Positions 39,041-50,719 of a stretch of 64,000 nt of DNA are shown here, piece by piece (position 1 is the stretch's first letter; every line of letters starts with the position of its first letter). The notes beneath the pieces were generated by a model that did no database searches, was not told where the DNA came from, and worked only from the letters and a program-made list of their open reading frames with translations. The position numbers were made by a program, and so were the translations under genes. Source of the stretch: Blasia pusilla (lineage: Eukaryota; Marchantiophyta; Marchantiopsida; Blasiales). The stretch lies in assembly GCA_050084515.1 (NCBI GenBank), contig CM114272.1, positions 33,914,001 to 33,978,000 of the forward strand. The letters are read 5' to 3'.

Positions 39041-40230
39041 ATGTGGACTCAAATTAAGGGAGGCGCGTAGGGATCGAATGGGTGTGCGTGCTACGACTCC
39101 TACGAGATTGTACCTAGCCCAAAACAAGCATGTGCGGGGCCTACATTGGCCAAAATTGGGCCTATAGTTGGCTTGCATAGGTTGAGATTTAGACATGCAT
39201 TTACCCTACACAAGCGTGGGCTTGCCATAGACCTTGTGTAGGATAGGATGGGATTGATATGGACCTCTACGACCGAGCCGCAGTCTAAAAAGTGGGTGGC
39301 AAGAACAAACGGTGGGTTGTTGCACTGGCCAAGCCTAAATCTACATTGGGAATGGGGTCGACCAAGGTGTGGGGAACAAGGGGCAAAAACTTGGGCTCGC
39401 ATGGAGAAGACACGAGAGAGAAGAGACATCATAATTGATGGCTATGCAGAATCTGAGGCCAACAAGCTATGGTTGTTTGTTCATGGAGATCAATATAAAA
39501 GAGAAGAAGTAGAGAGGGAAAGTTATTAATAAGAATATAGAGAGTAGAGGGACTAAAAATATTAACACTATTGAGATAGAGAAAGCACAAGACCTGACAA
39601 CACTAACTAGCAAGAAAAAGTATTAGTCTTATGGCTAACTTCCTGTACAGTGTCATCCTCATAATCTCCTAGCATAGATGAACACACACTAGGAAAAGTT
39701 ACGTTGATCTTGGAATAAGAAAGAGTTGTAATACAAAACTATGACAAACTCATACACATGAGACATAAATAAAAAAACAAGTTGAACATTCATGGGCATT
39801 CAGTACCTTACTGCATCAACATCCTGGTAGAAAGTGAGTGCTTCAAAATGGATCAAATAGCACTAAATGAACATAGCAACAAGTTGGGCACATATACAAG
39901 TGGCTTGAGAGGAAAGGAGAGAAGAGAAGCGGAAAGGGGACAACTTCTAGTTGCGTAGTTAAATGGGGGTTTTCCTCAAATAAACCCAAAGGTACCTCAA
40001 AAAATGGAGCTGATCAACTTCTTCCTTTCAAATAATTTCCTCTAAATTTAGAAGAAAATTTAGTCATAAATATTTATTTATATCTTCCTTCCTACTTTAC
40101 TAGATTAGAGCATGGAAAACTACAATCCTTATCCTTTGCTAATCATAATTCCAAGTTGACTTTTGTAAACAATACAATCCATATGTCTTGTGTTTGGAAT
40201 GTACCTTAAACCAAGCCCATTTGTTAATTA
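39041..40230. other. Non-coding DNA, GC-rich until about 39420
   Basis: No recognisable gene. The frame 39248-39529 is open but low in similarity to anything I know. Confidence 0.3.
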
Positions 40231-40235
40231 GGTAG

Positions 40236-40354
<119 letters not shown>

Positions 40355-40366
40355 CAAGGGATTTGT

Positions 40367-40930
40367 AATTACTTGCAAAGTACTCTAATTTTGGATTTAC
40401 GAGTTTTGACACACACACAAATAGATTCCTTCTTCCAAAGGGGAATTGTAAAGAATTCATTCATACTTACAAAAATTAAATAAAAATCAAAGAACCCTAA
40501 GTAAATTGCGGTTCATCGAATTTGTGAGTCATAAGACTAACAAGCCATTCATAAACTACTTGCAAGGGTGTTACAATTTCCTAACAAAGTACTCAAAATT
40601 TGGATTTACGAGTCTTGATACTCACACAAATGGGTTCCTTATCATAAAGGGGGCTTGCAAAGAACTCATAATAGAATTGCAAAGTATTTGCAAAAATCAA
40701 AAGTTGTCAAATAATCCCCCAAAAATGGTAGTTCATCAATACCAAGATTATGAGTATTGGGACTCGCAACCCATTCACAAAGTACTTGTAAGGGAGTTGT
40801 AATTGACTCACACAGTATTCAAAATTTGGATTCACGAGTTGTGACACTCACACAAATGACTTCCTTACTCTCTAAGAAGACTCACAAAGTATTTGCAAAA
40901 ATGAAAAGGTGTCAAATAATTGATACCTTT
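40367..40930 (+). repeat. ~215-bp tandem repeat, about 2.7 units
   Basis: TTGGATTTACGAG recurs at 40391, 40600 and (as TTGGATTCACGAG) 40826. Each is followed by TTGACAC and CACACAAAT and preceded by TACTTGCAAGG-type sequence. Periods are about 209 and 226 bp. It starts directly after the (CT)n run. No known family recognised. Confidence 0.75.
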
Positions 40931-42049
40931 TCATTCTAGTGTATCTTGGGCTCAATAGGAACTAATTGATAATTTCCAAACTCAAACTTTGAGCCTCCTC
41001 ATAAAATTTTTAACCTATGGAAATTGAGATAGAGAGGATAAATTAGAGAGGGAGTAGCGCGTGCCCCTCTCTAACTTTATTGATGAGGATGGTCCCAACT
41101 ATTTGGCCTAAATCCCTACAACTAATGCATTTGATGGTTGGCTTGGGGATGATTCTCACCCGAGTGTAAGGTCAAGTCTTTAAAAGATTCCCTTAAAACT
41201 TCCTTAATTTCACAATAACTTTACTAGTGATGGTGCAAGATACACTCAACCCAAAGCGTATTTTGTAGACCAAAGAGCGTTTAATACGTTATATTGATGA
41301 TTTGATAGTCCTTTTGATAAATAGAGGTACGTCTACTACCTACCTCTTATTGAAGGTAGATTTTATTTCATGAAAAATCACGCCACCACAATCTAGAGTA
41401 GTTTCTACGATGTTAATGAAGGAGTATCCAATAGTGGGAGAAACTCAATATAAGCATCATACGTATGGCGATTGGGGTTTTATGGCCATACATCACAAAA
41501 TTTAGAGGGTGTTAACTTTGATACAATTTCAACACGAAATCTAATAATGCTTAATTTCATATTTATTTGATAGCAAAAAAAAATCCTCAATTTTTATATT
41601 AATAAATTAAAATTTCAATGCCAATTATAAATACCTGAAACACAAACATATTTATTCTATAACAAAAAATTAATACATAAAAAACATCATAAATACTTGA
41701 AACACATATTATATTTTAATTGATATCAAAATGATATAACTCCAAGTTTTGCAATCTATCTGTTTCACCATGTTGATATTGAGCCATGTTGGAGCTATAA
41801 AAATATCCAAGGCATAGAAGTTCCTTTGTCATATTGTGAGGCATACATGCTAGATATATGTATCAATGAGTGATGTGTGGGCACACGATATCTCCACTAC
41901 TCGACATAGGATCCAAATGGAGATTCAAAGCGAGTTATGGAAGGGAGAAGCTCATGTTCACATCTAATTATACTTATCGATTGGAAATTTTGTAGAGTGG
42001 CTAGTGATGAAGCTAGTATCTTGGCTAGCTGGTTGCCAAAATAACGTGA
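40931..42049. other. AT-rich DNA
   Basis: No gene. Part of this stretch probably belongs to the minus-strand copia remnant at 42050-42345, but translations here are too decayed to align. Confidence 0.3.
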
Positions 42050-42345
42050 GATTTTATCACTATCACCTTTTTCTTATAAGAAGGAATGTCTCATCATAGT
42101 CCAATAAATATTTGTGTGCATATCCCTTGGCTACTAATTAGGCATAGGCATTGTATACGCTAATAGTACTCTCAGAATTTCCCTTCACCTTGAAAATCTA
42201 TCTATATCCAATCCCCTTCTTTTTGGGCGGAAGATAAACCAACTCCTATCTTCTTGGATGTTGTGAGCTCTTGATCCCTAACTTCAACTCCGTTATCTTA
42301 TGAATTTTTTCTTCAAGAGTTCTTGGCTCATGGATATAATGAGTC
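42050..42345 (-). pseudogene. Ty1/copia reverse transcriptase fragment
   Basis: The minus-strand translation reads EPRTLEEKIHKITELKLG, then ELVYLPPKKKGIGYRWIFKV, then LVAKGYAHKYLLDYDETF. These are the successive N-terminal blocks of copia reverse transcriptase (EEA...W, P-x-KK-x-IG-x-KW-x-FK-x-K, LVAKGY-Q...YDETFAPV). There are stops between blocks and no YVDD block downstream. It is unrelated in position and strand to the 32560-34800 copy. Confidence 0.7.
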
Positions 42346-42962
42346 TTCACTATATATGCATAATCAATACCCAAGAAGCAATTGTACATGAATCTCTATA
42401 TAGAATGTCTTACCCTATTTTATGCTCTAACTAAGAAATTCAAATGAGGACTAGAATCATGTACTCTATCCCCTCTTTGAGAATATGATTAATCTTCTTT
42501 TCAATATCTTCTAAAGCTCATTTGCTTCTTTTGGTAGAATTTTTCATGCTCTCAACCTCATAGACTCTGGATTGCCAAACTTCTTAGAGTTGATCAACAT
42601 TTAGGATCAAGTATTTGTGTTTTTGAATTATGATCACTAATCATCCCTTTCTAGATTTTGAATTAGCTCACTAGGGCTGCCAACAATTTGAATTAAAAAT
42701 GTTTTTTCACACCGTGACTCTTTTTTTTTTTATCAAATATCATATCTTCACTGCTGTAAAAATTTTTATTGGAAGGATTGTATTATTTATGATCCTTAGA
42801 ATCTATAACATAGCCCAATTAAGAAGATACATAATTTTGCTCCTCTCTATAACTTCTTATTATGCTTTTCGCTTGGAAGGTGAACAAAGTGTATAGAACC
42901 AAGTATCTTTACGAATGAAAGATTATGCTTTTATCCTCTGAAGACCTCTTATGGTGTCTTTG
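42346..42962. other. AT-rich DNA
   Basis: No gene. On the minus strand it probably holds the decayed integrase-side continuation of the copia fragment. Confidence 0.25.
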
Positions 42963-43150
42963 TCTACATTATTATTGAGTATTGCCCCTTCATTTTGCAA
43001 CCTCCATTCCTCTTGACAATTGAAATTTTCAACCCAAAGGATTGTTCGTCTTTTAAACCAATAAGATTGCTCAAAATCAATTTAAAATGAGGTATAAGAA
43101 TTAATTATGGGAGATAGTTTGAATCCGTGCATCACACGGCTTTACCCTAG
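42963..43150 (+). mobile_element. Short non-autonomous Helitron
   Basis: Starts TCTACATTATTATTGAG, contains TTTTGCAACCTCC, and ends with hairpin CCGTGC-ATC-ACACGG, then CTTTACCCTAG|T. Length is 188 bp. It is related to, but clearly diverged from, the 6764 and 48245 copies. Confidence 0.65.
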
Positions 43151-43397
43151 TATTCATTATTTATGTAGGAATTTATATAACATTTATCGCACATACAATT
43201 GTCCCCCCTAGCCAATGGTTTAGGTCCTTCTAACTCTAGATAACTATCTATTCCAAAAAATAATAATATAAATCTCTACCATGCAAGGAGCAAAAAGATC
43301 AGGTTCCCATGTGGGCTCCTTCTTGTCATCTACGTCACTCCAACAAGTCCAGATCAAAGACTACATATACCATGTATATTTGGGATATATTCATTCT

Positions 43398-43728
43398 CAA
43401 GGTTGCACATGGAAAAAGTTTGTGCTTGTCCTAGGATGGACATGTCTATGTGGAACCGGATACCCGTTGCATGCATCCGAGCCGTAAGGTAGACCTAAGC
43501 TTAGCCAACCCGCATCCATTTTGTAGCATGCACGGCATGATGGGCCCCCATAGATCGGGCCCTGTTTGGACCTGAGCTTGCACCGTGGTCCATGTGAGCT
43601 ACAAAACGGGTGCGGGATGGTTGAGCTTGGGTCGAATTTTGAGTTCGGCGGGCTCATGGGCGGGCTCGGGTGATGGCGAGGGACTCGTTGGGCATGTTTG
43701 TGGACACGTCCCTTTTTGTGCAACCTTG
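43398..43728. mobile_element. TIR element of the GGTTGCA family, best-preserved ends
   Basis: Perfect 11-bp terminal inverted repeats CAAGGTTGCAC / GTGCAACCTTG bound a 331-bp GC-rich element without coding capacity. It is a MITE-like non-autonomous DNA transposon by structure. Superfamily is unknown because no clear target-site duplication could be fixed. Confidence 0.65.
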
Positions 43729-44529
43729 TTCATTGTCTATGAGGACCATTAGTGAGAGGTGGATTTATACATGACATATGTCATTCTCTTGCACATCCAT
43801 CATAGACTAGCATAGTGACCACATCTTTGGCTAATTCATATAATATGCGTAGTAGACTTGCATGGAATCAAATTAAGTTAGGTTCCACTAGCCCATTAAT
43901 TTTTTGAAGGTGGCATGGGGTAAAGTTGCGCATATTATCCTTCCAAACTATGTGATTATGTCCCTCTAGCAAGAGAATGTATGATGGGACTACCTATAGC
44001 ACCCTCAAAATGGTGCGCTCTACTATAGTATTTGTTGTCATCGGAGCCTTCTATTGCAAATAGACATTGTCTACATAATGGAACGTCTAGATCATCTCTC
44101 CATGTCTTCCTCTACGAATAGTTGCATATTTTAATATATCTCGACGTTGAGCAATAGCCAAGATCTCAAGTATCTCATCCCAATGAAAAGATGCTCGCAC
44201 CCAAATATTTGGGTCGCCGAGATTCAACATATCTCCTATGGATATTTAAATAAATAAGTCAAAGGAAAATTGAAAACTAGTTTTCAAATTGGAAACCATC
44301 ACAAAGGGAGTTCAATTCTATCCTAGGATTGGACACAACCCATCAAAAGAGAATTCATCTTCTCTCCATCCATATGACATATTTCAAACACGCATGTTAA
44401 TTTATAATCTATGCTATTAGAAAATGATGGATTTACATAATCCACCCCTCCTCCTGAGATTGAAGAGGAGAATTCCGAAAACTTGCACCTATCCTTAGAA
44501 GACATATATAATTTTTAAATTAAGGGTAA
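43729..44529. other. AT-rich non-coding DNA
   Basis: Nothing recognisable. Confidence 0.3.
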
Positions 44530-44762
44530 TCTATATTATTACCGGAGGAGTGATTTTCAAACGGCAACAGCATAGAGATCACCACGTGTCTTTTGAACCC
44601 AGAACGTACGACATGGGCATTCGGAAAGGGGGCATTCCGGTAACGTAAAAGGGCGTTTAAGGGATCATGGAGTGGACCCTACATCACGGTCCCTCACAAA
44701 TAAAGAGTTAAACCAAAACGGGATTCACTCAAAGGAATCATACATCATGCACAACGTACTAG
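44530..44762 (+). mobile_element. Probable short Helitron, weak 3' hairpin
   Basis: Starts A|TCTATATTATTACCGGAGG and ends CATCATGCACAACGTACTAG|T with A and T flanks. The hairpin is degenerate, which lowers confidence. Length is 233 bp, with a GC-richer interior than the other short copies. Confidence 0.4.
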
Positions 44763-47700
44763 TATTACATGAGGAGAACAAAGAGTTTGGACTCACCAAG
44801 GTCTTATATATGGGGAAAGGTACTCCGCCAGAAAGATAGTAGGCAAATAAGAGGCCCACCAAACCGGCCGTCGGAGCTTCCCGGAGTTTTGAAAACCCAG
44901 GTTCGCCTGATATAAAGAGGAGAGCGCGCGAAAGAGCAAAGAAAAGGGCCGAAAGAAGACCGCCGGCTGAGGCTAGGACGCGGAGGTCCGAAACAGTGTA
45001 ACGCTCGGGGGGGGAATTAATTTAGCAGTTGCTTTTCCAGCTGCTTTCCCGGTGCGTTTTCATTAGTCTGACTCGTCGCTCGCCTTTCCCGTCCTCCCGG
45101 GTCCACAAACCACAAACCGCCATCTGCGAACGCCCTCGCAGGCTTTTCATTCAAGGCGTTCTGGACCTAAACTCCGTCCGTCCTTCCGTCCGTCCCACAC
45201 GGAACACCTGCTCAGTACAGTACTGAAACACGACACTCTGGCGCACGATTAAATGACTCACGTACAGTCTAATCACAACGCTTTTTATCTACTATTCATG
45301 ATATTTAGTGATTTAATTTTAAAACTCCAGACTCTTCTGTAAAGGGGCGCGGGGCGGTGGTAGACTGCCGGTTTCGTATGGCTGCTGGTCGGCGGGTATG
45401 ACTTGGATTAGCATAGACCACCACTTTTCACAGATATCTTATAATTATATAATTTGTGTTTCTTTTTTATTTGCAAATATTTGTATATTTGACGTTGGGT
45501 AATAAGAAAAAATATTTTTCATAATGCGGGTAGATTTTCTTTGAATTTTTGTGGAGTACGGTTAATCCTTTCACGGGTGGTAGACTAGGTTTTTATATTT
45601 TGAAATTAATTTTACCACTTCTTTTGTATTTCTTAAATCGGTGTGACCATTCGTATTTCTTCTAATTTATAAGTAATTTGCAATACTTCTTATATTTATA
45701 ATCTATGTTAGTTTGAAAATTGAATATTAAGAAAAAATTTAGGTTAAATATCGAGAGAAATAACAAGGGCATTGTAAATATCCACTTTACTATAAAAACA
45801 AATCTCAAAGAGGATAAAAGAAAGGTAATAACATCTGAAAAGAGGAGTAAAAAATACGTAATGGAATGCAAAAAGAAAATGGCAACCAGCCAAACCAAAC
45901 ACCAAATCAACGAGCTACACGATTGATAGATTGAAACAAATCTGACAAGAACACTAGTGGTTGGTCAAACGTGAACAGACGACGAGGCGAGCGATCCCCC
46001 CACCACCTCTGCACGACGTATCAATGCTAAGGCTTGTGCACATTGTAAGGCCATTGAGATGCTTTGCCCAAAATAAGTAGTAACTACATAGAGAGAAGGA
46101 CTGCGGGAAGGGGCAAGGTGATGATTCTCCAGGGAGTGGTAAGCACCTCGGGGGGGGGGGGTACTATATGAAAGGCTCTACATCACCTACGAAGTTTTAG
46201 GCTTTTCACTTATAGGCTCTACATCACCTACGACACGATTGATAGATTGAAAAGCCTTTTTTTCTCACTTTTATGTACTTTAAAGGAGTCATTTTTCATT
46301 TTTGGTACCCCAAAATTCTTTAAGTAAAGCAATCAATTGAATAAATAAGGCCTTGAAAGAAAAGAAAAGTAGCAAGTTAAATTAACATTCAACATGTTGT
46401 CCTTACACTATGATAGAGGGGGATTCAACCCCAAATTGAGCAAGAATTCGAAACTCGATCTGCCAATGTGTCATCCTCCTAGCCTACTCCCTCCCACTGA
46501 CCTACTCATAATTCAACAATGTCAAGTACACTCTAAGCATAATCCACAAAATATTGAATCCAACATGTCTCAAACGTAAAAAAACTCACCAAATCAACTC
46601 ACACTCTGAATGTATGTAGTCAAAGCATGTAAGTCAACTGAATCAAGTATATATATTCTGTCTTGTACTCTTGATTTCATTGTCAAGTTCACATTAGAAA
46701 TCACCATTTCAATATCAATCCATTACACAGCTATTGCATCATAAGTGAACAAGGTTTTGTTGTTGCCATGGCCGGAAGACTTGTACCAATTACACATGAA
46801 ACGACAAATGCTTCCCTTCTGTCGAGGAGGAGGTAAACACATGTCTATCAAGTACAAGGCCCTACGATGTCTTGACCAAGGTGTATCATTCTTTTGAATC
46901 ATAAACACAATACGCCCCAACCAATACTCCTTTTTTTGCAACTCCTGCCTCCAATGCAAGTTGTTTCTCTTTCCCCTTCCTTTCCTTTGACGTTGTTGAT
47001 CTTGTGGAAGGGCCAACGTCTGCTCTAGATTCAAAAAAAACTACGATATCACTACCAACATCAACCCAAAAATTTGGGCAATTAGGATCACGCTCCTTTC
47101 CCTTGCCAATAGTGTAATATGTCTTTTGGGCTATTCAAGTTAGTCTATCCTTTGACATGAAGGAATTGCAAGACAACTGATTTATAAGGGTGGATTTATA
47201 AATAATCTTGCCCTCATAAGTTAGAGTAGGCACTATTGTATGGGGAATCGCCACAATAGTCAGTTTTGCTTGACAACCACGCTCATAGAGTAATGCAAAT
47301 TTTCAATTGTTTGTGGAGAGCTCAAAGATTAAAATAAGATTGGAAACAAGCAACAAAATTTGATTCGCTGATCACTCTATACACAACTGACCACACGAGA
47401 CAACATTGGTTTCAGTTTTCAACCATACATTTTGTGTTGGAAAACTACGGGCACAACTATATACTGCAATTGAGTGCTCATTCGAGGTTGGTACATGGTG
47501 GCTCTATGGAGAAGCATGGGACTGCAACGGAGAGATGGCAAGGAGAGGAAGATTTTTGTTGGGCGCATTAGGTTGCAAATATCTCTCTTACACGACCAAA
47601 TCTGATTTGCCCCCACGACCAAATGTGAATCAAATGAGAGAGAGGTCACATGCTTACCTGAATCAGCTTGAAAAAAAGAGGGTGGATAACAATAAGCCGA

Positions 47701-48244
47701 CCAATGCCAAACAATGATGAACAAACTCCAACAATAAGCCGAAACGATAGACATACACAAACGATTCTAGAGAAGCACAGTATGTCCGTCCGAGGTTCTA
47801 GTATCGCCAAATGTAGATCCAATTGAAAAGAAAATGCCTTGAGCTGCTTCACGAGCTCTTTCACAAGTAGGTGTTAGTCATCACGGATCAAAGAAAGATT
47901 TTCAACATGTTCGCTACTTGGGAAGAACTCGACAAAGGATTGATCGAAGCTTGCTCGATCATCAAACCTCCCTAAAACATGCCTACAACTTGCTTGCAAG
48001 CTCCTCTTTTTAGTGGCGGTTGCTCGTCTTTCCTTGGAAGGTTTTCCCCTAAATCCAAACCCGGTTCAATTCTACTCAAGAGAAATAGTGGGAAAATGGA
48101 TAAGGGGAAAAACCATTTAAAAAAATTAATATCTTTTTCCCTCTAAATTTTCCTACAAAGAATCAAAGAATTTCCTACCTAGGGAGGAAAATTATATTAT
48201 AAAATTAGTTTTAAAATAAAGATAAATAAAATTTATGCAAAAAA
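44763..48244. other. Non-coding DNA, GC-rich 44800-45260 then AT-rich
   Basis: No gene could be supported. Short duplications: GGCTCTACATCACCTACGA at 46174 and 46215, and ACACGATTGATAGATTGAAA near 45918 and 46235. Open frames at 46723-47034 (minus) and 47406-47717 (plus) are about 100 codons long but show no domain. Being surrounded by transposons, they may be parts of an unrecognised element. Confidence 0.3.
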
Positions 48245-48459
48245 TCTATTTTATTATGGGAGAGTGCCTTCTTGATTTGCAAACACCTCTCTGCTTGACA
48301 TGTGGCAACTGGTAACAAGAAAATATTTCACATGCTACGGGAAGTAAGAAAAAAATTTAAATTTATGTACAACATCATTAATCTCTTCCCTTCACAGGCT
48401 ATACGCTAGCTCTTCAAACACTTTTTAATTTTTCGTGCATCGCATGGGCACCTTACTAG
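48245..48459 (+). mobile_element. Short non-autonomous Helitron, canonical ends
   Basis: A|TCTATTTTATTATGGGAGAG at the left and CGTGCATCGCATGGGCACCTTACTAG|T at the right, with the A and T host flanks expected of Helitrons. Interior GCAAACACCTCTCTGCTTGACATGTG is shared with 6764 and 35179. Length is 215 bp. It is the best-preserved copy in the window. Confidence 0.8.
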
Positions 48460-48642
48460 TATGTATTATATATATTTTGTGAGTATTAACCCTATCTTAT
48501 GTGAACGTCTTCCATGGAAGGGAAACTAATATAAAGACCCTATTGTTCTTTTAAGAGCGCCATGGAATAAATTGAACCCTATTGTTCTTCCACACAACTT
48601 AATAAGTCTTCCGAAGGAGCAATTAAAAAACCCCTTACTTTG

Positions 48643-50700
48643 TCACACGTGATGGGGCATATTTGTGGAAGTGAGATCCGCGAGGTAAGCACATATTTTC
48701 ACGAAAGTATCAAAAGACACGTGTAAATGACCAAATGCTTCCACTGCAAAAGGAATAAATATGTCGCTCGCATGTCTCACAACATAATTTAACTCATTGA
48801 TTCTTGCTGCAACTTTGGCCGCTGAACCTTCGATATGTGCGGCTCGGCACACGAAGTTAGAACGTGTTAGATCATCAACTACCACATCACCTAGTGTCCG
48901 AAATCCACCTTGGGACATAATAGGATCAACTCTCTGACGAGAGGTTGCTTGTGTGGTTGAAGGTAGGACATGGAGCTGCTCTTGGCCAACGGTGTATCCC
49001 ATAACACGAGCCACTTATGCTACCGCCTCTCTAATGACATCATGTATGGCCGTTTGTTCCCCTCTATGTGCACATTGGAGAATATGGATACCCTTAGCAT
49101 CAATGGGATCCTCGCATACACAATTTGGCAAGCCTAACCGAGAAGGAGAGGAAAGTCCAAGGCGTAATCTCAAACCTGTCGAGAATATATACTTTGAGGA
49201 AGGCGTAACGGAAGAATAAGAGGATTTGCATTAAGCCACGCCTCTGCTTCGGTATTCCCACATGAACATAGACGAGCTTGATGAGCTTCAAAGAATGCCT
49301 CAGAGAGAATGTATGAAAAGTTGATTTGGTGCAAATTCTCGGAGATATGCGCTTGACGCCGATCAAGCCCTTCCGTAATCAATTGACTAAAAGGGGGTAA
49401 AATTTCTTGAGTGGCAAGAGGCAGATCTCAATTGTTGTTGAAATAACAGGTCCCCCTCCTCTACATGGGCGACATCATCCATCAAGATAGCTATATCTCC
49501 TTGAAGAAACCTTGAAGCCATAATCGGTGCTACCAACGCCCAACTCCCCAAAAAGGTTGCGAGAGCAGATATGACTATGGAGGAAAGTCCCATCTCTCTA
49601 AAAGAAATAGGCAAGATATCTTGTTATGAAGCCAACAAACCATATTCTCCCTCAAATATATTCGGGCTAAGAAGTTGCCCAAAAGTTGCCAAGATAGAAG
49701 CGTCAAAAGAGGCCAACCAATGTAAGAACATTGAAGGGGGAGGACAAGTGCGCCGAAGGTAGGAAGGACTTCGTAGAAGACATTGGGAGAGAATCCCATA
49801 AGCCACTTGGGGATCCCCTAGATGATGTAACAAATGAATCCATTCCACGTCTTTCAAAAGGGCCTCATCCAAGAACTTTGGGACATAGTCGATGAAGCCA
49901 ATTGTGACCCCAAGAACCCTAACCCCTTCAATGCAGATGAGAAAATCAGAAGTGGGCGGGGTGAATGTTGAGGGAAGCCATGACGGAGACCATACTCCAT
50001 ATTTACTACGATGGACTTTAAGGTTTAAGAAAGAGGGTTGCTCCACAAAATGGGTATAAGCAGGAACCACTTCAAAAGGAGGACCTATAACGTGAGTGTC
50101 GTGAGCAATAGAAGGGAAAAGACAAGATGGAAATGCTTGCATTGATGCTCGAAGGGCACAAAAATGGGCAATGGCAAAGAGTGGGCCACCCATGGGATCA
50201 CCTTGACGCGTGCCACAAGGCGATTGGAGAATACTATATTCCCTGGAAGTAGCATGATGAGAATAGATAATGGGCGTATCATAGGCATAGAAGGAGCAGA
50301 AAAATGGAATGAGACTCGCAAGTTTTCCTCCTACTCAACGTAACTCCTCAAAGATGGCCGTACGAGAAACTGAATTGGATGCGTTAGCCACATCAACTTG
50401 AATTGCTATCCATTATGGATGAATATTAAGAGTGGAGCGAATCCCATGCACCACAGCCTCACAACCATCAGGAGTTGCCACTCCAAATTGATGAGGAAAT
50501 AAGTGGGCACTAAAGTAAGGACAAAATTCCAAGCACAAGGATCAAATAACCAAGCGGTAGAAAACCTCTCCGATAGCCAAAGGATGGACATCTAAAGAAG
50601 GCTTATCCATAGCCAACAAGCAACAAGCCCCTAAGAGCCTTGAGATAGAGAATGGGAGACAATCTGTCCTAATATGTGCACACAGCATCCCATGCCTTTC
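48643..50700 (-). pseudogene. Non-LTR retrotransposon (LINE) reverse transcriptase pseudogene, probable RLE-type C-terminus
   Basis: Minus-strand translation, upstream to downstream: LLAMDKPSLDVHPLAIGEVF, then LFPHQFGVATPDGCEAVVHG, then IQVDVANASNSVSR, then TRQGDPMGGPLFAIAHF, then SIAHDTHVIGPP (the ADD active-site block with the first Asp replaced by His), then IRVLG-type thumb sequence (GVRVLGVTIGF). Next come LPISF-x-EMGL and LGSWALVAPIMASRFL, a CSCGN cysteine block, and RVDPIMSQGGFRTLGDVVV followed by IFIPFAVEAFGHLH (49014-48643). The RVD...DVVV...D pattern resembles the PD-(D/E)XK nuclease of RLE-type LINEs rather than the APE type of plant L1. Several frameshifts and stops. The 5' side ends near 50700, where gypsy sequence begins. 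Confidence 0.75.
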
Positions 50701-50719
50701 GTCAGGGAGTGCCATGCAT

